This document shows positions 1-5,841 of a DNA stretch of 6,659 nucleotides, one piece after another (positions within the stretch are counted from its first letter, which is position 1; the number at the start of each line of letters is the position of its first letter). Source of the DNA: Lachnospiraceae bacterium (lineage in GTDB: Bacteria > Bacillota > Clostridia > Lachnospirales > Lachnospiraceae); NCBI GenBank assembly GCA_900766925.1, contig CAAFXG010000476.1, positions 1 through 6,659 of the forward strand. The letters run 5' to 3'. Both the position numbers and the translations under genes were made by a program. Below the pieces are notes generated by a model. That model was not told the DNA's origin, made no database searches, and was given only the letters and a program-made list of their open reading frames with translations.

Positions 1-31
1 ATGTGGTAATAAAAAATTAATCTTCATACAT

Positions 32-889
32 CTACTCACTTTTTAATTCTTCAATCAACACCTTAAATGACTTCATTTGACATTTATACTTAAATTGACG
101 TTTTTTTCTTGTCCTCCCCTTAAACAACATATTGGTTGCTGCATCTTCCAGATGAATAACTTCTAAATCTGGATCATAAGCTATCTTTAGATTTCTTTTT
201 TTCGCTCTCACATAAAGAAGTATTTCTTCCAAGTACATAAATGTATCTGGATTTAATCCATCAAACATTTCTATATATCTTTTTGAAAATATGAAACAAC
301 ACCCGGAAATTTGTACATTTTCACTATATGTCAAAAACAAATCGTGATTTGATATATTGTTTTTATCAAAAATTTTACCAAATACAACATCCAAATTTAC
401 ATATGATAATAATAACCTTATAAAATTAGATAATTGCCCCACTTTGGCTCTCTGTAAACTCGTATGAATTGGCTTTATAGGAGTACTGGCATTTACTTCA
501 CCATTTTTTTGTATTACTTTTGGACCTACAATATCATAACCATATTTCTGATAATTTGAAATCAAAATACTTCTAAAATGCTCTTGTTTTATTACCGTAT
601 CATTATTTAATAGAATAATAAAATCACAATTTTGCTTATATTTAGCGACATAAAAACCTAAGTTATTTCCTTTTGCAAATCCCAAATTTTGTTTACTAAT
701 AATAACATCTATCTGTATTTTATCTTTATACATATCTTTTAATTGTTCACCTGTTTTATTGGGTGAACAATTATCAACAATAATAATGCAATCTTCCGGT
801 GCCAATATATTAATTATTGATGCCACACAATTTTGTGTTTCCTCTAAAGTCTGATAATGAAGCACCACATAACCTATTTTCATTCTCAC
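32..889 (-). CDS. Family 2 glycosyltransferase (rhamnosyltransferase-like)
   Basis: This is a GT-A fold inverting glycosyltransferase that would add a sugar from a nucleotide donor to a growing surface glycan at the inner face of the membrane. Visible motifs in order are the first strand (IGYVVLHYQT), VDNCSPN (residues 38-44), NLGFAKGNN (about 68-76), the metal-site LLNNDT (about 93-98), a conserved CCFIFSKR strand and YLEEILLYVRAKK, which corresponds to the ED/EE catalytic-base region of the family. There is no transmembrane segment. It is about the usual length (285 aa). A GTG at 889 overlaps the stop codon of the upstream GT8 gene by one base and has AAGG seven bases before it; an ATG at 883 is an alternative start. 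It is strongly AT-rich like its partner gene. The acceptor and sugar cannot be told from sequence. Confidence 0.93.
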   Translation of the reverse strand: MRMKIGYVVLHYQTLEETQNCVASIINILAPEDCIIIVDNCSPNKTGEQLKDMYKDKIQIDVIISKQNLGFAKGNNLGFYVAKYKQNCDFIILLNNDTVIKQEHFRSILISNYQKYGYDIVGPKVIQKNGEVNASTPIKPIHTSLQRAKVGQLSNFIRLLLSYVNLDVVFGKIFDKNNISNHDLFLTYSENVQISGCCFIFSKRYIEMFDGLNPDTFMYLEEILLYVRAKKRNLKIAYDPDLEVIHLEDAATNMLFKGRTRKKRQFKYKCQMKSFKVLIEELKSE

Positions 890-1890
890 TAATTAACCTT
901 ATTACTCTTTTCAATCATTCTCTCATGTACTATATAAAAGATTTTAAGAAAAACAATCTTAGGTAAATGCTTGTACATCCATTTTTCGATTCTAAAAATT
1001 CTTCCTCTATTAGCAGCTTTCTTTTCATAATTCTTCCATGGAGATAATGCCAAATATTTATCAAAAAATCGAGTGCCCGGATGAACATTATCTGAGTTCC
1101 ATGGTGATTCCCCTATATATCTCAAATAATGAATAATTGAAGGAGCTTTTACAGCTTCTTCAATTTCGTTCTTTGAATAATATTCTTCTTTATGCTTATA
1201 TATTTTGGAATACAAGCTATAAGGATATTCTATATGAATTGGCTGTAAATTATATTTGATTGGTAATGTAAGTATTTCTTCTTTTAATACCACATTTAAC
1301 ACATCCTGATCTATCGTTCCATATGTCCGCCCATTTTCAATATGGAATAAAATGTTTTCAGCACATTGAAGCTTTTTCCAACGTTCGACATCAAATAATA
1401 TTACTCCCGAATTATAATATTTATCATTTAATCGTAATCCCACTGTTCTTTTACTATTAATAACAAGTGAATCCATAACCATTCCAATTGTTTTGCCCTG
1501 CATATCTAAGTCTATTAATTCCGATAAATTTCCTGTTACAGCTGTATCGCAATCAATATACAATAAATGCTCTTTTACATCCGGTAATAATATATCAAAG
1601 AACATTTTCAAATAAGAATGTGTATTTTTTCGCATGCCTACGTAAGAGAAAGCATTAGTAATTTGTTTGTTTTCAAAAATTTTTTGTCCTGTCACAAATA
1701 TAATCTTTCTACCATAATTCTCTACCATTCCTTGTATTTTTCTATGGTTTTCTTCATTTATGCCATCGTCAATAACGTATATTACAATATTTTCTATATC
1801 TTGGTTATTTTCTAACAAGGAACATATTGAAACTCCCATAAATACTGCATAGTTATTATCAGATTGATATAAAACCTGTAACGTACTCAT
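889..1890 (-). CDS. Family 8 glycosyltransferase
   Basis: This is a retaining GT8 enzyme (galactosyl/glucosyltransferase type, related to lipopolysaccharide and general-stress GT8 proteins). The N-terminus LQVLYQSDNNYAVFMGVSI is typical for the family. The metal-binding DxD lies in LLYIDCDTAVTGNLSEL. It is followed by KYYNSGVILFDVERWKK, the TIDQDVLN motif and the C-terminal IIHYLRYIGESPWN, which matches the family's H-x(n)-G-x-PW signature. All key residues are present and the length (333 aa) is normal. I chose the ATG at 1890 because AGGAGA lies six bases upstream; a TTG at 1911 would add seven residues without support. The C-terminal 40 residues are basic and hydrophobic (KWMYKHLPKIVFLKIFYIV), a possible membrane-surface anchor. 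It is the first gene of the two-gene glycan operon and overlaps the GT2 gene by one base. Confidence 0.93.
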   Translation of the reverse strand: MSTLQVLYQSDNNYAVFMGVSICSLLENNQDIENIVIYVIDDGINEENHRKIQGMVENYGRKIIFVTGQKIFENKQITNAFSYVGMRKNTHSYLKMFFDILLPDVKEHLLYIDCDTAVTGNLSELIDLDMQGKTIGMVMDSLVINSKRTVGLRLNDKYYNSGVILFDVERWKKLQCAENILFHIENGRTYGTIDQDVLNVVLKEEILTLPIKYNLQPIHIEYPYSLYSKIYKHKEEYYSKNEIEEAVKAPSIIHYLRYIGESPWNSDNVHPGTRFFDKYLALSPWKNYEKKAANRGRIFRIEKWMYKHLPKIVFLKIFYIVHERMIEKSNKVN

Positions 1891-1891
1891 C

Positions 1892-1954
1892 TTATTTCTC
1901 CTGTAAATCAAGTAATTGAATTCTTTTCTTCATTTCCACTTTCTTCTTATTCAT
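1892..1954 (-). other. Possible 20-codon leader reading frame before the GT8 gene
   Basis: An ATG at 1954 opens a lysine-rich frame of 20 codons (starting MNKKKVEMKK) whose TAA stop ends one base before the GT8 start codon, so its last codons cover the GT8 ribosome site (AGGAGA). That layout would allow translational coupling. Against it, the first ATG has no ribosome site and sits right at the predicted -10 element, so only the inner ATG at 1933 would be transcribed. It may be chance or the tail of a lost gene. Confidence 0.2.
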
Positions 1955-1982
1955 ATTATATTTATTACCATTTTTATCTTAA
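1955..1982 (-). promoter_or_regulatory. Candidate sigma-A promoter of the glycosyltransferase operon
   Basis: On the minus strand TTAAGA (1977-1982) and a perfect TATAAT (1955-1960) are separated by 16 bases, about 65 bases before the GT8 start. It lies just after the intrinsic terminator of the preceding operon, where a new promoter is needed. The -35 matches consensus at four of six positions. Confidence 0.45.
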
Positions 1983-2029
1983 CACATTTATAAGATTATT
2001 TGTGTATAAAGTAAATAACTCGCACTAAG

Positions 2030-2062
2030 CGAAAAATTATGCCACCTGAATCCAGATGGCAT
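2030..2062 (-). terminator. Intrinsic terminator after the HEPN/MNT/zinc-ribbon operon
   Basis: ATGCCATCTG (2053-2062 on the minus strand) pairs with CAGGTGGCAT (2039-2048) around a four-base loop, with one mismatch in ten. The stem is followed on the minus strand by AATTTTT. It separates the toxin-antitoxin operon from the glycosyltransferase operon. On the plus strand a T-run (2074-2079) follows 12 bases after the stem, so it might also work weakly in that direction. Confidence 0.65.
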
Positions 2063-2078
2063 GCCTAATTATCTTTTT

Positions 2079-2180
2079 TCAGTTGTTTACAACAATCGGG
2101 GATTGATTCAGGTCATTTGCTTTTCCCAGGGTATGATATGATACATATCCGTCCGAAACAATGATACCTTTGTAATTGCC
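2079..2180 (-). mobile_element. IS66-family transposase remnant (about 33 codons)
   Basis: Directly downstream of the zinc-ribbon stop codon the minus strand reads GNYKGIIVSDGYVSYHTLG and continues to a TGA at 2079. FKG-x(4)-DGY-x-x-Y is the signature around one of the catalytic aspartates of the DDE domain of IS66 TnpC transposases. The usual continuation (a WAHARRKF-type stretch) is missing; instead the frame runs QSPIVVNN and stops. It is a non-functional scrap with neither end of the element recognisable. The family call rests on recognition of this short motif only. Confidence 0.55.
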
Positions 2181-2181
2181 C

Positions 2182-2451
2182 TTACAGCCACTCATAGTCG
2201 CCGCCGGTGATTGCGAGGCTGAGCAGCATATCCATCTTGCTCACTTCCTCTATCCCTTCGACCACCTGCAGCAGAGTCGCCGTCTCCGTTGTATCAGGCA
2301 TGACATCGTCAGGACCTATCTCCATATCCGGCTCCTCGCCGCAATATGGACACACTATCTTCGGCGCAATCTGCAGCGACAAGAATCTGTTGCCGCATTC
2401 GCCACATTCATAGAATCCGCACAATTCTGTGCCATCAGGTACGTAGTACAT
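2182..2451 (-). CDS. Small zinc-ribbon protein with acidic tail, third gene of HEPN/MNT operon
   Basis: The protein has no function I can name. From the ATG at 2451 it is 89 residues: a short N-terminal strand (MYYVPDGTELCGFYE), a four-cysteine zinc ribbon made of two CxxC knuckles (C16/C19 and C34/C37), then a strongly acidic C-terminal half containing EEPDMEIGPDD and ending GGDYEWL. A GTG at 2487 would add 12 residues and overlap the HepT gene by seven bases. I prefer the ATG because the purine-rich AAGAAGAAAG lies ahead of it and the added residues look unstructured. It is clearly GC-richer than the two genes before it, so it may not share their origin. Its C-terminal half occurs again at 6124-6285. 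It could be a nucleic-acid or protein-binding accessory factor, but that is inference. Confidence 0.8.
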   Translation of the reverse strand: MYYVPDGTELCGFYECGECGNRFLSLQIAPKIVCPYCGEEPDMEIGPDDVMPDTTETATLLQVVEGIEEVSKMDMLLSLAITGGDYEWL

Positions 2452-2480
2452 ATCGCTCACGCTTTCTTCTTTATTATATT

Positions 2481-2813
2481 TCAACACGATAATATCTGAC
2501 CCAACAGCTCAGGAATATCATTTTTTATCGTGTCATAAACAACCTTCAAATCTACATTTCCATAATCATGAACTATTCTATTCCTTAGCCCATACATTGC
2601 ATTCCATGGAATTCCACTATGTTTCTGCTTATATTCATCAGATAGTTTCCTGGCATTCTCAGATAGCTGTATCATTCTAAACAACATAGAATCCAGCAAT
2701 ATTTCATTTTCATTTAGTTCTTCTATATCAACGCCTGCCATTTTTGACGTGATAAACTCTAAATCATGTACGATTCTTTGTATATAGTAATTATCATTCT
2801 TCAGATTATCCAT
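2481..2813 (-). CDS. hepT: HepT-like HEPN RNase toxin (DUF86 family)
   Basis: HepT proteins are all-alpha HEPN ribonucleases that cut RNA, including tRNA, and are silenced by a partner MNT nucleotidyltransferase that adds AMP to the tyrosine of the active-site motif. The motif RNRIVHDY is complete here (R-x4-H-x-Y; R77, H82 and Y84 counted from the ATG at 2813), so the catalytic Arg and His and the modifiable Tyr are all present. The preceding helices (FRMIQLSENARKLS, IPWNAMYGL) are typical of the family, as is the length of 110 aa. The ATG at 2813 overlaps the antitoxin's stop codon (ATGGATAA), which suggests coupled translation; an ATG at 2828 would add five residues. The gene is AT-rich, unlike the zinc-ribbon gene after it. 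Confidence 0.9.
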   Translation of the reverse strand: MDNLKNDNYYIQRIVHDLEFITSKMAGVDIEELNENEILLDSMLFRMIQLSENARKLSDEYKQKHSGIPWNAMYGLRNRIVHDYGNVDLKVVYDTIKNDIPELLGQILSC

Positions 2814-3279
2814 ATATCTTAATTCCATCCCGTAATATTTCTTGTGTCAATTCAGCATTATCCTTAAGCTGGTTAACATCCAACACATCTACTCTTTTAT
2901 GAAGAGCAACCCTCAATTCCTCGACCATACCGAAGAATTTCAGCCCATTCACATTCGCAGACACCAGGAGATCCACATCGCTATTTGGCTTGGCTTTCCC
3001 CTTTGCATAAGAGCCGAACAGATAGCAAAACTCCACTTCATATTTCTGCAGCACAGCTTCACACTTCTTCCTTATATAATCAACATCAATTATCCCCTGT
3101 TCTTCATCAATAGGATTCACAGAAGACAGCTTGTCAATTATATATTTGTACTTTATCGTCCCAACCTTATTTTCATCATTTTCGTACGACTTGTACGAAC
3201 GCAAAGACACCCCCAACATAGTCGCCACTTGCTGTTGTGTTAAGTTCTTTTCTATTCTCAGTTCCTTTATTTCGCTCAT
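2806..3279 (-). CDS. XRE-type HTH fused to MNT-domain nucleotidyltransferase antitoxin (MntA-like)
   Basis: This 157-aa protein has two parts. Residues 1 to about 55 are an XRE/Cro helix-turn-helix (IKELRIEKNLTQQQVATMLGVS, then a recognition helix around SLRSYKSYE). Residues 65-157 are a minimal nucleotidyltransferase with GSY at 89-91, D101 and D103 (SDVDLLV), and a third acidic residue D131 in RVDVLDV, so the metal-binding triad is complete. MntA proteins of this kind AMPylate and neutralise HepT, which is encoded directly downstream. Classical MntA is only the nucleotidyltransferase part, so the N-terminal HTH is an added regulatory module. The ATG at 3279 is set by AGAGGTG six bases upstream. 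The promoter carries two dyads suited to binding by a dimeric XRE repressor. Confidence 0.9.
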   Translation of the reverse strand: MSEIKELRIEKNLTQQQVATMLGVSLRSYKSYENDENKVGTIKYKYIIDKLSSVNPIDEEQGIIDVDYIRKKCEAVLQKYEVEFCYLFGSYAKGKAKPNSDVDLLVSANVNGLKFFGMVEELRVALHKRVDVLDVNQLKDNAELTQEILRDGIKIYG

Positions 3280-3298
3280 TTATTACACCTCTGGTTTC

Positions 3299-3327
3299 AT
3301 ATTAGTGCAAATATTGCACCTCGTCAA
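3299..3327 (-). promoter_or_regulatory. Promoter of the HTH-MNT/HepT operon with operator in the spacer
   Basis: On the minus strand TTGACG (3322-3327) and TAATAT (3299-3304) are exactly 17 bases apart. Fifteen of the 17 spacer bases form the dyad GTGCAA-N3-TTGCAC (3305-3319). A repressor bound there would block RNA polymerase directly. The predicted start of transcription falls near 3292, giving a very short leader that begins at the ribosome site. Confidence 0.7.
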
Positions 3328-3330
3328 TGC

Positions 3331-3355
3331 ATAAGGTGCAATATCTGCACCTTAT
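3331..3355. promoter_or_regulatory. Second, upstream operator-like dyad
   Basis: ATAAGGTGCA (3331-3340) and TGCACCTTAT (3346-3355) are perfect 10-base inverted arms around five bases. The core GGTGCA...TGCACC is closely related to the GTGCAA...TTGCAC dyad in the promoter spacer. Centre-to-centre spacing is 31 bases, about three helical turns, so two dimers would sit on the same face of the DNA. A further short palindrome AAGTGCACTT lies at 3365-3374 and may be a weaker third site. Confidence 0.6.
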
Positions 3356-3414
3356 CGAAATCATAAGTGCACTTTGTAGAACAAAAAAACGTTGATTTCC
3401 TGATTTTGAGGTAC

Positions 3415-3454
3415 ATACATCGGAACCACCTGAGATCAGGGCATTCCGATGTAT
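3415..3454. repeat. Long imperfect palindrome after the rloB relic
   Basis: Perfect 11-base outer arms ATACATCGGAA / TTCCGATGTAT (3415-3425, 3444-3454) enclose a second pair CCTGA / TCAGG (3429-3433, 3436-3440), with three mismatched bases between the two stems. Neither strand has a good U-run right after the stem, so it is a poor intrinsic terminator. It starts just where recognisable rloB sequence ends. Confidence 0.5.
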
Positions 3455-3461
3455 TATTTTG

Positions 3462-4005
3462 ACCCATCTCATACACCTTAGTTCCAGGTGCAATCTCTGT
3501 CGGCGTTCTACCTTCTCCATCTTTAATAATTCGTTTTGCATATCGAATCGCCAGCTTCGGATTACCATACTCCATCAAAGACATTATTCAAGAGGTATAA
3601 TATGTGAAGTGAAGCAGAAACCAGAACTCAATACACTCATTACTCCATGCGGTATGGTACTGTAATTCCGGATTTTCTTTGTTCAAACTCTCTGCACGTT
3701 CTACAACACCGTTGTAATGTTCCGGCGGGTAACTATCCTTATCATAAACACACCAGATTTGTCCCTTTGTGATTATATTTTTCTTTACATATTTCTCTGC
3801 CTGACCGATTAACTCGCATAGTTCCTGCCTGACATGGTTCAATCTCAAGTAAGACCATATCTTTATATATTGGGTTTTCCTCTATTAGTTTCTTGAATCC
3901 AGCAAAATATAGTGGCTCCGTCTGCTGTCCCTCACAGAAGATATAGTACCGATATTGCTTCATCTCCAAATATTCTTGACGACGCTTCTTTTTCCATTTC
4001 CCAAA
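3462..4005 (-). pseudogene. rloB: rloB-family (AbiL-type abortive infection) pseudogene
   Basis: RloB proteins act with the AAA ATPase RloA in a phage-defence system related to AbiL; no rloA is visible here. Three segments align in family order: QYRYYIFCEGQQTEPLYF (the EGxxTEpxYF motif), KGQIWCVYDKDSYPP followed by SNECIEFWFLLHF (the N-x-x-x-E-x-W-x-L-L-H-F motif), and NPKLAIRYAKRIIKDGEG with TPTEIAPGTKVYEM (the C-terminal signature). The gene is broken in at least four ways. The start codon position reads TTT (4003-4005), although GAGG remains upstream. The frame shifts at about 3809-3812, where removing one A would restore V-IGQAEKYV. An internal deletion with an in-frame TGA follows LLHFTYYTS at 3588. 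The extreme C-terminus is missing. It sits eight bases after the Nudix stop codon, so it was once the last gene of that operon. Confidence 0.85.
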
Positions 4006-4014
4006 GAATTAGCC

Positions 4015-4584
4015 TCAACGCCTAATCATCCCCAGCTTTTCCGCCGCTTTAAGCAGCGCCACCTGGGTCTTGCCATCCTTTATCGTGCCGTCAAACACCT
4101 GCTCCACCAGCTCGCCAAGCGGCACCTCGACCACATTCAGGAACTCATCCTCATCCAGGTTCTGCGCACCGGTGCGCAACCCCCGCGCCAAGTACAACCA
4201 TATCTTCTCATTACAATAAGCCGATGCCGGATGGTACTCACCAAGTTCCACCCATTCATCAGCCTCAATACCAGTCTCCTCCTTGAGCTCACGCTTGGCT
4301 GCCGACAGCCTGTCCTCCTCAATCGAATCAAGCTTACCCGCCGGAATCTCCGTCACCACACGCCTCGCCGGATAACGATACTGCTTCTCCATCACCACTT
4401 TACCATCCTCAGTCACCGGCACCACGGCCACCGCGCCCACATGCTGCACGTACTCCCTCGTCGCGGCCCTTCCATTCGGAAGCTCAATCTCATCGCGGAA
4501 CACATGCAACATATCTCCCGAGAAAACCTCCTTCGAATCAACTGTCTTCTCCACCAATTTACTGAATTCACGCATTTTTTCCAT
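4015..4584 (-). CDS. Nudix hydrolase, ADP-ribose pyrophosphatase type
   Basis: Members of this NudF/ADPRase group split ADP-ribose into AMP and ribose 5-phosphate in the cytoplasm and clear toxic free ADP-ribose. The Nudix box runs from GKLDSIEEDRLSAAK into RELKEETG; the REL-x-EE-x-G metal-binding helix is intact, with one extra residue between the first Gly and Glu compared with the strict G-x5-E pattern. The upstream KQYRYPARR and EIPAGKLD strands and the downstream HPASAYCNEKIWLYLARGL stretch are typical for ADP-ribose and related substrates. Length 189 aa is normal. I chose the ATG at 4584 because GAGGTG, which overlaps the stop codon of the gene before, lies five bases upstream; a GTG at 4590 would fall inside that site. 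It is GC-richer than the defence and glycan genes, like its partner gene. Confidence 0.93.
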   Translation of the reverse strand: MEKMREFSKLVEKTVDSKEVFSGDMLHVFRDEIELPNGRAATREYVQHVGAVAVVPVTEDGKVVMEKQYRYPARRVVTEIPAGKLDSIEEDRLSAAKRELKEETGIEADEWVELGEYHPASAYCNEKIWLYLARGLRTGAQNLDEDEFLNVVEVPLGELVEQVFDGTIKDGKTQVALLKAAEKLGMIRR

Positions 4585-4593
4585 ATTCACACC

Positions 4594-5223
4594 TCAATCA
4601 AACCTCATCCTATACTTCCCCAAATCGACCTTGCCGTCCTTAACCTCGACACCCTCATCAGCAAGCAGCGCCGCCTGTGCCTCCATCCCTCCGAAAGCAA
4701 ATCCACCCGCCAGTCGCCCCTTCGCATCGACCACCCTGTGGCACGGCACAATCCCCGGCGTCGGGTTCTTGTGCAGCGCATTTCCCACGGCCCTGGACAT
4801 TCGCTCGTTGCCGGCCATCATAGCCACCTGCCCATAAGTCGCCACGCGCCCCTTCGGAATCCGCTTCACCGCCTCATATATACGCTTCGTCGCGCTATCG
4901 GCCACCAGGTCATAGCTCTCCGCAATCATCCTCTTAATCTCATCGGTCGGAACACTCCCATCAAGAATAATCGTGTTCCAGTTTTCCTTATTCTGATGCC
5001 ACCCCGGCACCACCGCCGCATAAATATCGCGCCACAAGTCCCGCCACTCCGGCGACACCTTCACATTGAGATTGATGTACCCATTCCTCTCATACGTCCA
5101 CAGAAAAGCCTTCCCGCTCCCCTTCACACGCACCAACTGCCAATTGTCATCATGAAACGGCGCATCCTGATATGTATCCGGCAAACTAAGCCCAAATTCC
5201 AACGCCTCTTCTCTCGTCCTCAT
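4594..5223 (-). CDS. MmcQ/YjbR domain fused to MGMT-type O6-alkylguanine DNA alkyltransferase
   Basis: Residues 1-107 are an MmcQ/YjbR-like (double-wing) domain, with FHDDNWQLVRVKGSGKAF, NLNVKVSPEW and PGWHQNKENWNTI as its marks. Residues 110-209 are the DNA-binding and catalytic domain of a methylated-DNA-protein cysteine methyltransferase: RIPKGRVATYGQVA, the arginine-finger stretch SRAVGNAL, the active-site PCHRV (Cys161) and GGFAFGG. The nucleophilic cysteine is present, so this is a true suicide alkyltransferase rather than an ATL protein. It lacks the usual Ada/MGMT N-terminal ribonuclease-like domain, whose place is taken by the MmcQ domain. The ATG at 5223 follows directly on a TGA (5224-5226) with no clear ribosome site, which suggests translation once coupled to a gene now lost. 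Its stop overlaps the Nudix ribosome site. Confidence 0.93.
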   Translation of the reverse strand: MRTREEALEFGLSLPDTYQDAPFHDDNWQLVRVKGSGKAFLWTYERNGYINLNVKVSPEWRDLWRDIYAAVVPGWHQNKENWNTIILDGSVPTDEIKRMIAESYDLVADSATKRIYEAVKRIPKGRVATYGQVAMMAGNERMSRAVGNALHKNPTPGIVPCHRVVDAKGRLAGGFAFGGMEAQAALLADEGVEVKDGKVDLGKYRMRFD

Positions 5224-5390
5224 TCACCACTGCGCCCCCACGCACTCCATCTCATTCCACTTCTCTTTACCCGGCAAAACCGCGAGCAACTGACCGATTC
5301 GCCTTCCGCCTTGCCTATTATTATTCCTTTATTTTCAATTCTTTCAGCAACATCACACATATTTCGAATCTCCTCGCTAATTATCGTCAT
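5224..5390 (-). pseudogene. Joined tail fragments of lost genes (one Rpn/PD-(D/E)XK-like)
   Basis: From the ATG at 5390 the minus strand reads MTIISEEIRNMCDVAERIE followed by NKGIIIGKAEG. This resembles the C-terminal part of Rpn-type (PD-(D/E)XK nuclease/transposase family) proteins, which often carry MC-x(4)-IE-x-KGI-x(n)-GKAEG. A second frame then takes over near 5310 and reads IGQLLAVLPGKEKWNEMECV and GAQW before a TGA at 5224-5226, adjacent to the MmcQ-MGMT start; I do not recognise it. Both are too short to be working genes. The family link for the first part is tentative. Confidence 0.3.
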
Positions 5391-5413
5391 AGAGTTGGCT
5401 TCCCATCACACAT

Positions 5414-5566
5414 CTACCAAAACCTACTTCCCACCGTATAATACAGTCTCGGGTTGGTGTTAATCAAACTATTGGCATCTCCATAAGCAAACACGACGCA
5501 ACAACTATACAGAATAGTAATTGTCAGAGCAAGAACGAATACTCCGCCAAACAATCTTTTCTTTAT
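5414..5566 (-). pseudogene. Broken gene for a small exported peptide
   Basis: The frame begins IKKRLFGGVFVLALTITILY and ends at TAG 5414. It shows a classic Sec signal peptide: a KKR n-region, a hydrophobic stretch of about 20 residues, and a V-F-A cleavage site before YGDANSLINTNP. The mature part would be only about 23 residues. The natural start position reads ATA (5564-5566) with no good ribosome site; a TTG four codons later is the only usual start. The family is not recognised. Confidence 0.35.
5438..5467 (-). promoter_or_regulatory. Candidate promoter for the MmcQ-MGMT/Nudix operon
   Basis: TTGATT (5462-5467) and TATTAT (5438-5443) on the minus strand are 18 bases apart, about 215 bases before the MmcQ-MGMT start. 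It lies inside the exported-peptide relic, and no better promoter is evident closer to the gene. Elements of this quality also occur by chance. Confidence 0.25.
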
Positions 5567-5841
5567 CTACAGAAGCGCTCTGTGATTCATATCATTGGTG
5601 GTAAGACTGTATGTCGCACCAAAATCAAATCCCGAGCCAAATGAAATCGAAACAGCTTGTCCCTGTTCACCTCTATCGAGGATATATGCACCGGCGAATC
5701 GGCCACGGCATCCTATGCCAACATCTGATTCGTATTATGAGATATGGTCAACCCATACCAGTTTGACAAGACCACTTCCAGAAGAAACAATCCACCCACA
5801 ATACCTGCAAAGGGTTTGATCTGCTGAATTTTTCCTTTAAT
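5567..5841 (-). pseudogene. Broken gene for a glycine-rich exported protein
   Basis: AAAGGAG (5849-5855) is a strong ribosome site seven bases before ATT AAA GGA, so an ATG has probably become ATT (5839-5841). The frame then gives KGKIQQIKPFAGIVGGLFLL, a signal-peptide-like start, and stops at TAG 5713-5715. A second frame, open from 5734 to TAG 5567, continues with YESDVGIGCRGRFAGAYILD and SISFGSGFDFGATYSLTT. A frameshift between the two would join an export signal to a glycine- and beta-rich mature part. I do not recognise the family. Confidence 0.4.

Noticed and set aside
1..31. Start of a further glycan gene after the GT2 gene
   Set aside because: An ATG follows the GT2 stop, but the frame closes after four codons; the next gene must begin outside the window.
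2176..2499. Plus-strand open frames over the zinc-ribbon gene
   Set aside because: They are antisense to a gene with clear CxxC motifs and show no ribosome site or recognisable domain.
3324..3584. Separate small gene starting MSLMEYGNPK
   Set aside because: It is in the same frame as the preceding rloB fragment, one codon after its stop, and matches the RloB C-terminal signature, so it is the end of the same broken gene.
3955..5463. 502-codon plus-strand open frame
   Set aside because: It is antisense to the rloB relic, Nudix and MmcQ-MGMT genes, is full of His, Arg, Leu and Pro, and shows no domain. It is open because the GC-rich minus-strand codons leave few stops.
5595..5819. 74-codon plus-strand frame
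   Set aside because: The minus strand has a ribosome site and signal-peptide-like segment over the same DNA; the plus frame has neither.
5414..5841. Lactococcin-972-like bacteriocin
   Set aside because: Size and export signal are suggestive, but the conserved mature motifs of that family are not present.
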